A stretch of DNA of 64,000 bases from Hanleya hanleyi (taxonomy: Eukaryota > Mollusca > Polyplacophora > Lepidopleurida > Hanleyidae), in NCBI GenBank assembly GCA_036873755.1, contig JAVTVY010037013.1:1-64000 (forward strand), given 5' to 3'. The position numbers and the translations under genes were made by a program. The notes beneath the pieces are model-generated. The model saw only the letters and a list, made by a program, of their open reading frames with translations, did no database searches and was not told where the DNA came from. Below, piece by piece: positions 21,414 to 29,619 of the stretch (position 1 is its first letter; the number at the start of each line of letters is the position of its first letter).

Positions 21414-22187
21414 ATGAAGCGCTGGGAGAAGGTCTTGGATAACTTATACTACAGTCCCGACTGTCCGGCGGCCTATAGTGCACTGTCGGCTCTCTATCGA
21501 GCGGCCAAACCCCAGGGGATACAACGTGCTCAAGTCCGAGATTGGTTAAGAAAACAAGACACCTATACCTTACATCGAGCTGTCCGTCGCCATTTTCTAC
21601 GGAACCGGGTCATCGTGGGAGGAATAGATGCCCAGTGGCAAGTGGATTTGGTCGATATGAGCGCCTTTGCCAAACACAATGATGGGAATCGGTATATCTT
21701 GACGTGCATCGATATCCTATCCAAGTATGCGTGGGTGGTACCCATCCGGACGAAAACGGGGGCGAATCTCATAGCGGCGTTCAAAGACATCTTCAAGACC
21801 GGGCGCAAACCTTTGTATTTGCAAACCGACGAAGGCACGGAATTCCTCAACAGACCGTTCCAAGCCTTTCTCAAGAAACAGAAGGTCTTCTTCTTCCATA
21901 CGTACAACGAGACCAAGGCGTCCGTGGTGGAAAGGTTCAACAGGACATTTAAAGGTCGTATGTATAAATATTTCACCTATAAGAATACAAGGCGGTACAT
22001 CGATGTTCTCCCGAAACTTGTGAGGGGTTACAATCGAGCCTATCATCGAAGTATACAGAGAGCCCCCATTACCGTGACCCAACGCAATGAAGCCCAAGTC
22101 CGGCGTGTCTTGTACCCCATGCCATCGCAACCAGCACCGAAGGCGGTGTACCTTTCCCACCTCCAACACATAAGAGTTCCAATCTAG
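21414..22187 (+). CDS. Maverick/Polinton-type DDE integrase (rve fold), C-terminally short, 257 aa
   Basis: Would catalyse strand transfer of element ends into host DNA. The N-terminal segment (PAAYSALSALYRA, then VRDWLRKQDTYTLHR) and the core are typical of the integrase family annotated in animals as 'F54H12.3-like' transposon proteins. Candidate catalytic residues are D78 (QVDLVDM), D139 (LQTDEGTEF) and E173 (ASVVERFNR), with 33 residues between the last two. A C-terminal GYNRAYHRSI...VLYP block is present, but the chromodomain-like tail usual in full-length relatives is missing: the frame stops at TAG after 257 residues. The start ATG at 21414 has a good context (CACCATGA). It converges on the C2H2 gene, stops 86 bp apart. 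The catalytic core looks intact, so activity is possible. Confidence 0.88.
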   Translation: MKRWEKVLDNLYYSPDCPAAYSALSALYRAAKPQGIQRAQVRDWLRKQDTYTLHRAVRRHFLRNRVIVGGIDAQWQVDLVDMSAFAKHNDGNRYILTCIDILSKYAWVVPIRTKTGANLIAAFKDIFKTGRKPLYLQTDEGTEFLNRPFQAFLKKQKVFFFHTYNETKASVVERFNRTFKGRMYKYFTYKNTRRYIDVLPKLVRGYNRAYHRSIQRAPITVTQRNEAQVRRVLYPMPSQPAPKAVYLSHLQHIRVPI

Positions 22188-22272
22188 GGGGAGGTAACTC
22201 TGGGTGACTATGGAAGCAGTGTCGGATCATGGGCCAATGGCGTCGATATATCTCACTCACTGGATGATCTTC

Positions 22273-22773
22273 TTATAAGAGATCGCTGGGAACATGCACC
22301 GCATCTTCCAGAAAATGTTCGTTGTTGTCAGGTGTATGACTGAAAACAGTAATGCTAGGAACCGGCTGGATATCTAGGCTCTTCTGAGCTGTGGGTATAG
22401 GCGGGCTCTCCGCGATCGCATCACCAGTGGCATTCTTCTCCCCGGGTTCATCTTCAGTGGATCTGTCCCTCCTGGGTGCCTCTTTAGTGGAAAGTTGTCC
22501 CTCATGCCATGGTGACGGACCATGAATCAAACGCTCATGCCGTTTTAACTGACTGGGTCGTCTGAAGAGTTGACCACATTCTTCGCATGGACGCTTGGGT
22601 GGCCCATGAATTGAACGTTCATGGCGCTGAAAATGATCTGGGCGCTGAAACGACAGTGTAGGCCTACATATCGTACAGCTATACCGGGCGGTTCCATCGT
22701 GCTTGGTAGCCTCATGGCGGCGCAAGTCGTGCCGGCGAGTGAACGATTTCGAGCACGTAGTACAAGTGAACAT
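22273..22773 (-). CDS. Element-encoded C2H2 protein, left-arm copy, 166 aa
   Basis: Three zinc fingers: C4-C7-H20-H25, C33-C36-H51-H56 and C63-C66-H79-H84, with x4 or x4-type His spacing. A Pro/Ser/Glu-rich linker follows. It probably binds DNA; self-regulation of the element's ends is a reasonable but untested guess. The ATG at 22773 follows CCAAG and lies 24 bp after a TCAGAC initiator. The frame ends at TAA (22273-22275) after DLL, where the right-arm copy reads TAC (Tyr) and continues 68 residues further. It has a mirror copy at 24146-24850 that differs at a few residues only (for example R81 here, H81 there). Confidence 0.8.
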   Translation of the reverse strand: MFTCTTCSKSFTRRHDLRRHEATKHDGTARYSCTICRPTLSFQRPDHFQRHERSIHGPPKRPCEECGQLFRRPSQLKRHERLIHGPSPWHEGQLSTKEAPRRDRSTEDEPGEKNATGDAIAESPPIPTAQKSLDIQPVPSITVFSHTPDNNEHFLEDAVHVPSDLL

Positions 22774-22791
22774 CTTGGTGGTTGACAGAGT

Positions 22792-22826
22792 GTCTGATGA
22801 AACGGTCAGGCCGTTTCCTTTTTATA
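22792..22826 (-). promoter_or_regulatory. Core promoter of left-arm C2H2 gene
   Basis: On the minus strand, TATAAAAA starts at 22826 and TCAGAC starts at 22797, a spacing of 29 bp. This is the same design as the other element genes. Confidence 0.65.
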
Positions 22827-23234
22827 GCAAGCTAGCTGTTGATCTATTTTTAGCACCATCAGTTCAACTTGGACGGCATCGACAAGAACCCGGATGTAGG
22901 CGCGGACGTCATTGACAAGAGCTCGGATGTCAAAGAACCCGGATGTACCCGGATGTGAATGCGTCTGATGCGTGTGTGTGTGTGTGTGTGTGTATGCGTC
23001 TGTGTGTGTGCGTGTGTGCATGCGCCGAGTTCTAAGAGCCCCAGAGAGAGAACAACAACAACAAGGATGACACATGAGAGAGGACCAATACACATGGACA
23101 CATGTTCATTCCTATATTTAAAGACTCAACCACCACCGCACACCACCAACGCCACCAACACCACCACCAACGCCACCACCAACGCCACCACCGGGCGTTG
23201 ACACACTGCGCCGGGGTCAAAGGTCAGTTCCGGT

Positions 23235-23290
23235 CACGTGAACGGAAGCGGAAGTGACCTCACAGAGGTCATATGCAAATGTCACTTCCG
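23235..23290. promoter_or_regulatory. Palindrome-centre regulatory cluster: E-box, ETS-like sites, octamer (left arm)
   Basis: CACGTG (23235-23240), CGGAAGTGAC (23249-23258), ATGCAAAT (23273-23280) and GTCACTTCCG (23281-23290) lie within 56 bp. The mirrored set is at 23611-23666 in the right arm. These are consensus-like sites for bHLH, ETS and POU factors; binding is inferred only from sequence. Confidence 0.5.
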
Positions 23291-23439
23291 AGATCTGAGC
23301 TCCGCAGGCGTTGAGCTCCAAGAGCTCCGATCCAAGAGCTCTGCCACACGGGAGTTCCCACCACCACCACCGGGCGTAGAGCTCTCGGAGCTCTGCCACA
23401 CCGGGGTTACCACCACCACCACCAACGCCACCACCGGGC

Positions 23440-23720
23440 GTTGACGGGCGTCAACGCCCGGTGGTGGTGGTGGTGGTGGTGGTGGTGGTGGTAACCCCGG
23501 TGTGGCAGAGCTCCGAGAGCTCCACGCCCGGTGGTGGTGGTGGGAACTCCCGTGTGGCAGAGCTCTTGGATCGGAGCTCTTGGAGCTCAACGCCTGTGGA
23601 GCTCAGATCTCGGAAGTGACATTTGCATACGACCTCTGTGAGGTCACTTCCGCTTCCGTTCACGTGACCGGAACTAACCTTTGACCCCGGCGCAGTGCGT
23701 CAACGCCCGGTGGTGGCGTT
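23440..23720. repeat. GGT/CCA trinucleotide and AGAGCTC-rich centre
   Basis: Around the palindrome centre are (GGT)n tracts, longer on the right side, interleaved with repeated GAGCTC blocks. The long frames through this stretch (poly-His or poly-Pro) are microsatellite translations. Confidence 0.75.
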
Positions 23721-24092
23721 GGTGGCGTTGGTGGTGGCGTTGGAGGCGTTGGTGGTGGTGTTGGCGGTGTTGGTGATGTGCGGTGGTGGTAGTCTTTAAA
23801 TATAGGAATGAACATGTGTCCATATGTATTGGTCCTCTCTCATGTGTCATCCTTGTTGTTGTTGTTCTCTCTCCGGGGCTCTTAGAACTCGGCTCATGCA
23901 CACACGCACAGACACACAGACGCATACACACACACACACACACACACGCATCAGACGCATTCACATCCGGGTACATCCGGGTTCTTTGACATCCGAGCTC
24001 TTGTCAATGACGTCCGCGCCTACATCCGGGCTCTTGTCGCTGACGTCCAAGTTGAACTGATGGTGCTAAAAATAGATCAACAGCTAGCTTGC

Positions 24093-24127
24093 TATAAAAA
24101 GGAAACGGCCTGACCGTTTCATCAGAC
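24093..24127 (+). promoter_or_regulatory. Core promoter of right-arm C2H2 gene
   Basis: TATAAAAA at 24093-24100 and TCAGAC at 24122, 29 bp apart; the ATG follows at 24146. Confidence 0.65.
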
Positions 24128-24145
24128 ACTCTGTCAACCGCCAAG

Positions 24146-24850
24146 ATGTTCACTTGTACTACGTGCTCGAAATCGTTCACTCGCCGGCACGACTTGCGCC
24201 GCCATGAGGCTACCAAGCACGATGGAACCGCCCGGTATAGCTGTACGATATGTAGGCCTACACTGTCGTTTCAGCGCCCAGATCATTTTCAGCGCCATGA
24301 ACGTTCAATTCATGGGCCACCCAAGCGTCCATGCGAAGAATGTGGTCAACTCTTTAGACGACCCAGTCAGTTAAAACGGCATGAGCATTTGATTCATGGT
24401 CCGTCACCATGGCATGAGGGACAACTTTCCACTAAAGAGGCACCCAGGAGGGACAGATCCACTGAAGATGAACCCGGGGAGAAGAATGCCACTGGTGATG
24501 CGATCGCGGAGAGCCCGCCTATACCCACAGCTCAGAAGAGCCTAGATATCCAGCCGGTTCCTAGCATTACTGTTTTCAGTCATACGCCTGACAACAACGA
24601 ACATTTTCTGGAAGATGCGGTGGATGTTCCCAGCGATCTCTTATACGAAGATCATCCAGTGAGTGAGATATATCGACGCCATTGGCCCATGATCCGACAC
24701 TGCTTCCATAGTCACCCAGAGTTACCTCCCCCTAGATTGGAACTCTTCTGTGTTGGAGGTGGGAAAGGTACACCGCCTTCGGTGCTGGTTGCGATGGCAT
24801 GGGGTACAAGACACGCCGGACTTGGGCTTCATTGCGTTGGGTCACGGTAA
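24146..24850 (+). CDS. Element-encoded C2H2 protein, right-arm copy with extended C terminus, 234 aa
   Basis: Same three fingers and linker as the left-arm copy. Where that copy stops, this one reads TAC instead of TAA and continues for 68 residues (YEDHPVSEIYRRHWPM... to GLHCVGSR). The last 40 residues are the antisense of the integrase C-terminal region, so that part is unlikely to be an evolved domain. In a full unit this reading would make the C2H2 and integrase genes overlap tail to tail. Which state is ancestral cannot be told from two copies. The promoter is intact, so both arms could express a C2H2 protein. Confidence 0.72.
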   Translation: MFTCTTCSKSFTRRHDLRRHEATKHDGTARYSCTICRPTLSFQRPDHFQRHERSIHGPPKRPCEECGQLFRRPSQLKRHEHLIHGPSPWHEGQLSTKEAPRRDRSTEDEPGEKNATGDAIAESPPIPTAQKSLDIQPVPSITVFSHTPDNNEHFLEDAVDVPSDLLYEDHPVSEIYRRHWPMIRHCFHSHPELPPPRLELFCVGGGKGTPPSVLVAMAWGTRHAGLGLHCVGSR

Positions 24851-24901
24851 TGGGAGCTCTCTGTATACTTCGATGATAGGCTCGATTGTAACCCCTCACA
24901 A
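24732..24901 (-). pseudogene. Integrase remnant (residues 203-257) in right arm
   Basis: Mirror copy of the integrase C terminus from VRGYNRAYH to the TAG stop. It lacks all catalytic residues and the promoter because of the right-arm deletion. The upstream sequence is directly the inner edge of the right terminal repeat. Confidence 0.88.
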
Positions 24902-26350
24902 GTATGGTCCTATACACCCATAGCCATGCACTATAGGCCTATGGGCTTACCCAGGCCTCGGTGATTTTTTCCAAAAAATTCACCGTTTCGCTCCGGGACC
25001 CTTCCTATCATGTTCTAAATGTCGAGACGTGAAAAACGAGACCCCACAACCCTATCGCAAATGTCTAGAAGTAGGTTTCCCAGTAAGATAAACATTGAAC
25101 CTATACCCCCAGTATGGGAATATATATTTATATATATATATATGTCTATATGGGGCTATATCGTACTTTTTCAAAAATTTCACCGATTCGCTCCACAACA
25201 CTTCCTATCGTGTTCTACATGACGAGACTAAGAAAACGAGACCCCACAACCCTACCGCAAATGTATAGAAGTGGGTTTAGAAGTGGGTTTCCCAGGGGGA
25301 CAAACATCGGTCCTATACCCCAGTATGGGCCTATATGGGGCTATATCGTACTTTTTCAAAAATTTCACCGTTTCGCTTCGGGACACATCCTATCATGTTT
25401 GTCTTGACGAGACTAAGAAAACGAGACCCCACAACCTATACCGCAAATGTCGAGAAGTAGGTTTCCCAGGGGGACAAACATTGATCCTATACCTCCCGTA
25501 CCCCATATAGGCATTTTCCCGTAATTTAGAATAAAATCCGTGTTCCGTATTTTTTCAGGGAAATTTTTACATACACCCACCCTGGAACTAGGGGGAGATA
25601 ACTCTATTGATAGGCGAGCCCCGTTAAGCCCGGCGACCTATATACCCCCCCCCTCCCCATACCCAATATAGGTATTTTCCCGGATTTTTCGATAAAGTCC
25701 GAGTTCCGTTTTTTTTTCAGGAAAAATTTTACATGCACCCACCCAGCCATCAAATACCCCTTCACCTAGGCTTCACATTGATACCTCACTCGACCCCATT
25801 GGACCATTAGTAGCTCCCCTAGCTCCAAAACGTCTAGTTTCATACCCTTGGGCCATCGCGTATGCGCAGAATGCCGATATTTCAACCCCACACCCACCCC
25901 ATTAGATGCCCCTTCACGAATGCTTCCCTTTGATACCTCACTCGACCCCATTGGTCCATTAGGGGCTCCCCTAGCTCCAAAACGTCTATTTCCATACCCT
26001 TCGGCCACCTCGCATGCGCAGAATGCCGATATTTCAAACCCACACCCAGCCCATTAGATGCCCCTTCACATAAGCTTCACTTTGATACCTCACTCGACCC
26101 AATCGGACCATTTTATCTAGGGACTACTTTTTCTCCGCGGAAGCTTTTTCCCGCGACCGCATCACCACCAAAACCGCATCACCGCGGATGAATACATGGA
26201 ACTATTTTTGACCTGGAAAAATAGGAACTCTCCTGTGCTGGAGGTAGCTTTTTGGTCAATTTGAAATACTCGCTTCTGATTGGACGAGAGCTCCATACAT
26301 GCTCCACAAATTTGCATAAATGGGCGGGAATCGGTCTTTTATATACTACT
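24902..26350 (-). repeat. Right terminal inverted repeat (about 1.45 kb)
   Basis: Reverse complement of 19159-20620 with scattered substitutions, a single CCAAT-type segment instead of two, an extra 18-bp 'GAAGTGGGTTT' duplication near 25270, and mutated GCGCATGCGC sites (GCGTATGCGC near 25860, TCGCATGCGC near 26010). The octamer in reverse (ATTTGCAT) is at 26310-26317, 33 bp from the end, matching the left repeat. Confidence 0.9.
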
Positions 26351-26356
26351 AACAGA
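26351..26356. other. Target-site duplication AACAGA (right)
   Basis: Exact copy of 19153-19158. A paralogous, uninterrupted version of the target lies near 33070-33110 (TTGCATGGGGTTGCATG, then TTAACAGAGTAAGGCCAGA), consistent with the inferred insertion point. Confidence 0.9.
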
Positions 26357-26750
26357 CTACCCCAGAGTAAGACCAGATGAGCCATCCAATTCTGTAAGCT
26401 TACGCACGGAATGAGTCTTACGTTGGCCAGCGGGGATATTTTGCTCATCTGCCTTGATGAGACTTCGGTCCAGCAGTGAGACATTAATACCAACATGTTG
26501 AGCCAAGATATCAACAATTTCAGCGCATTCTACATTGGATCATGAGTCAAGCTAAAAACTAGTTTGGATCAGTCAGGCTACAAACAAAAGAGCTATACCG
26601 GTATTAACAGGGCACAAATATATTGGACCGACATAGCATCGATTCACTATATTGGAAAGCAAAAATTTTCTGTTGAGCATGTGGATCATTTTACCTTATT
26701 GCATGAATTAGCATGGAAATAAAATTAAGTGTAGCTAATTGATATACACG
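26357..26750. other. Right flank of the element; paralogous block
   Basis: Similar to 33090-33330, 37580-37800 and 61350-61590: shared markers are TCATCTGCCTTGATGAG, GAGCCAAGATATCAA, TATATTGGACCGACATAGCAT and TTGCATGAATTAGCATGG. No coding frame is supported. Confidence 0.65.
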
Positions 26751-27062
26751 CAGATATACAGTCGGGTGAAATGTCTGGGATACAAAATAATTAATCGTGG
26801 TCGCGAGTGTATGTTGGCCATCCCTGCCAGAATTCGTCATTTAGAGGCTGCCTGTAATAATATATACCATGGTATAAAATGCCAAGCTTGCCATAATTCG
26901 TATTTACAGGATGCCATTAATTATTTTGTACCATGGTATAAAATGCCGAGCCTGCCACAATTCCTATTCAGAGGATGCCTGTAAATAGCCAAGCCTGCCA
27001 CAATTCGTATTTAGAGGATACCTGTAAATAATATATACCATGGTATAAAAGGCCGAGCCTGC
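26751..27062. repeat. Short tandem repeat with CCATGGTATAAAA (3-4 units)
   Basis: Units contain TACCATGGTATAAAATGCC, a 'GAGCCTGCCACAATTC' segment and ATTTAGAGGATGCCTGTAAA. TACCATGGTA is palindromic and adjoins a TATA-like TATAAAA in each unit (near 26866, 26930 and 27037). Confidence 0.75.
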
Positions 27063-28475
27063 CATAATTCCTATTTAGAGGACACCAGACGGTTACACTC
27101 TATGTACTACTCCCATTACAGATCAGCGTTGCGACCACTGTCACACTGCAGAGTGTAAGATCTTCATTAGCATACTAAGCAGCAAACACCTGGACCAAAT
27201 ATATCCGAAAATTCCCACTTCAAATGCCCTCTTTAAACTATTCCCAGACTGCACAGAATGACGTCACATTTCAAAGTCACCTCCTCAAATGAGCTCTCCA
27301 ATATAATACCAGACGCGACACATTCGGACCCGGTACAGCCCACATATATCCCAAAAGCTTCTACAGCAGGCTTTCCAGCCGAGTGCGCATGACCTCGAGT
27401 GCGCATGACCAAATATTTCGTTATTTGTCCCGTCTGATTGTGTCATGGCGTTGAGACACAGGGGGCTAAGAATAAGGTATATTGTGGTTTCAAGTGCGCA
27501 TGTCACATCCGGGTCTTAGGAAAGAAAAACAAAGCCACGTGGTCAAACGTTTGTATATGACAACATAGCTGCATGGCTGGCACTGTTTTCTGCCGTTTCT
27601 GAAATTTTTTCGGCAAAGTGGGTTTTTTGGTGACAGAGAAAATAAATACAGGTATTCGCGAAAAAAATGGAAGACCAAAACAACACGCTGGCACATAAAA
27701 TTCACCCGCAGAAAATGCCAAACGATCGCAAACATTCAAAGAGGTTCAACATGCTCTGTGATTTGCCTGTCAGAACTCGTTTCGTTTGCGTAGTGAAGTC
27801 AGGTGTGGGGGAAAAAAGCTTTAAAAAAAGAGAACAATAAATCTGGTCACCTGTTAGGCTTAAATTGATCAGAATGTCCGCTTGAGTACGCGAGTGAATT
27901 CAATCAAGTATGTTGACTATGCGTTTTGCGAGTTCCACCCGTTGTGAGCCTCGAGGCGGGAACACGCACAGCGACCAGGAAATGCGGCACAAGTTTACAG
28001 CCTTGCCAGTCAGAATAACTGTGTTTTTTTCCTTATGTGCGACTAAATAGGGATAACAAGTTTATATTTTATTTTTGACGAGTACATCAAACCCATTTGA
28101 GGCAAAAAATCGGGCGGTTGGAGGGCCTTTACAACTCCTAAAATCTTCCACTGTCAGGCCATGCTTCCATGCTTCTGCAGGCTTGGGGAACCACGTGATC
28201 GATGTGTTTATCTTTCTTCAATCCCAGAATGCACCGCGGCCAGCGGAACCCCAATAAGGCTTATAGAAGTGTATGTATATGCGTGTGTTTGTAGAGGATA
28301 TTACTCCTCAGCATTAAGCCGTCACTGCCTTAGGACGGCTTTGGGAACGCCTCAGTCAGCGGTACATAACTCAATCATTGCTATCTAAATAGATGACTAA
28401 CTCATCACAAGCGCCTGGTCCGTTATTCATCATTCGGTCGTCATCCATTAGAAAATTTCCGCGTTCATAATCCAA
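27063..28475. repeat. Dispersed block, third relative of the 47.7/50.5-kb duplication, interrupted by an insertion
   Basis: Shares CAGATCAGCGTTGCGACCACTG-like, CTATTCCCAGACTGCACAGA and CAATATAATACCAGAC landmarks with 47690-48300 and 50480-50950; the first part is also similar to 10800-10910 and 13910-14020. Relative to those, 27478-28252 is extra. Confidence 0.7.
27478..28252. mobile_element. 775-bp insertion with 7-bp direct repeats (AATAAGG)
   Basis: AATAAGG occurs at 27471-27477 and 28253-28259. The paralogous blocks at 48.0 and 50.7 kb run straight across this position (CTAAGCATAGAAGTG type). No inverted termini are seen and no protein is recognised; it could be a retroposed segment. Confidence 0.55.
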
Positions 28476-28559
28476 TGTGCGTGATTGAGGGGAGATAATC
28501 GAGATGTTGGATATGTATGAGCGCGTAGATCAAGTTTTCGGGTTGAAAATGGCAAAATT

Positions 28560-28630
28560 ACCTGGTTGGTTGGTTGAAGTTTAACGTCGCACCTAACCTT
28601 ATTGGTCACACGGCGACGATGACCCAAAAT
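28560..28630. repeat. Relic of a short dispersed (SINE-like) repeat
   Basis: GGTTGGTTGGTTGAAGTTTAACGTCGC resembles the 5' part of a short repeat common in molluscs. Only a fragment is present. The assignment rests on pattern memory. Confidence 0.4.
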
Positions 28631-28689
28631 AACATTCACTAACAAAAACTTATCCAAAACTACAAAAAAAACCCAGAATTTCGAATTTT

Positions 28690-28945
28690 GAAAATTAGGC
28701 TCTACAGACACGGTAGCCACAATTGTTCCTATCAATAATACCTTCGGATGATAGTCACACATGGCGTTCATTGATCTTCGTGTGATATAACCCGTACCGT
28801 GTAAAAGTTCATCTTGAAGTTAAACGTTAAACTTTTATATGGTACGGGTTATATCACACGGAGATCAATGAACGTAGGCCATGTGTGACTATCATCCGAA
28901 GGTATCATTGATAGGAACAGTTGTGGCTACAGACACTGGTGATCA
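28690..28945. repeat. Near-perfect inverted repeat, arms about 115 bp, loop about 20 bp
   Basis: The left arm ends ...GGTTATATCACACG-type sequence read in reverse; landmarks GTGATATAACCCGTACC (about 28781) and GGTACGGGTTATATCACAC (28842) face each other, as do CACAATTGTTCCTATCAAT and ATTGATAGGAACAGTTGTG. It could be a palindromic MITE or the product of a template switch. Confidence 0.85.
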
Positions 28946-29600
28946 CAATGAATCGTCAGAGAGCCTAATTTGTTTGGCACTTTAATCTACATGAATTCAA
29001 ACTATCCAAAATTGTTTAACGTTTATACAGAGCGGGCTATGCTGAGATGACCCCTAACCTGGGATAAATTATTTTTGTAGTACGAAAACCGACCACCTGC
29101 TTGTGTGATCCGCTACTACCGAAATTGATCAGTTACTGTCTGATTCTCTCCACCAATGAAAACACTATTTTTTCCGAACTATAATGCCTTGTTCTATTAA
29201 TTTAGCGCATTACTGATGAGGGTATTATGCACTAAAAACATCAGACCAACTGGGTGTGGAAACTCCTAGCAGAAACAAAGCTATACATTTTCGTTCATCA
29301 AGACAATTTCTACGCTCCCGCTCTGAACTTGCCTCGGTCGGACAGGCTGCCATTCTTCTTCAAACTCAGCGTGTGTGGCCTCATTGATGCACATGACGTA
29401 TTACACATTGTCTTCCCGAAACGTGCTCCGAGACGGGGTCAGCGAATGACTGGCATCGTCACCACGTCCGCCAACAGAGGAGGTCTGTGCTGTGTTTGAT
29501 TGGTCCGTGAGACGAAATTGACATTTCTGATTTTGAACAATAATGGTAGCCCGCCTGATCAAGCCAAGTGTGAACGATAAAATTGGTTTGGTGTAATGAA
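28946..29600. other. No recognisable feature
   Basis: One 81-codon frame at 29254-29499 begins with GTG in the bacterial-style reading and has no features I recognise. Nothing else is supported. Confidence 0.45.
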
Positions 29601-29619
29601 GATAGAGCTACATGTCTAA

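Larger units (their letters stand above)
22018..24901. repeat. Inner palindrome, arms 22018-23447 and 23448-24901
   Basis: The arms mirror each other from the integrase C terminus through the C2H2 gene to the centre. The centre is CCGGGCGTTGA, then a 6-base loop (23445-23450), then TCAACGCCCGG. Differences are mostly in (GT)n and (GGT)n microsatellite length plus scattered substitutions. Confidence 0.92.
19159..26350. mobile_element. Palindromic Maverick/Polinton-like element, 7192 bp, with 6-bp TSDs
   Basis: Termini are AGTAGTATATAAAAG and its reverse complement; AG...CT ends plus a 6-bp target duplication and a retroviral-type integrase fit Maverick/Polinton elements. The whole element is an inverted duplication centred near 23447: 19159-20620 pairs with 24902-26350, and 22018-23447 pairs with 23448-24901. 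Only 20621-22017 has no partner, because it was deleted from the right arm. Genes in the left arm, reading inward, are a small TM ORF, ORF1 and the integrase, then a convergent C2H2 gene. No polymerase B, capsid, protease or packaging ATPase is present, so the element is a drastically reduced derivative, probably dependent on full-length relatives. Confidence 0.85.

Noticed and set aside
21563..22169. Minus-strand frames over the integrase
   Set aside because: Shadows of the integrase, which has conserved catalytic motifs on the plus strand.
22959..23976. Frames rich in Val-Cys, His or Pro runs near the palindrome centre
   Set aside because: Produced by (GT)n and (GGT)n microsatellites.
19159..26350. 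Interpretation as an LTR retrotransposon because of the integrase
   Set aside because: Repeats are inverted rather than direct, there is no reverse transcriptase or gag, and the target duplication is 6 bp with AG...CT ends.
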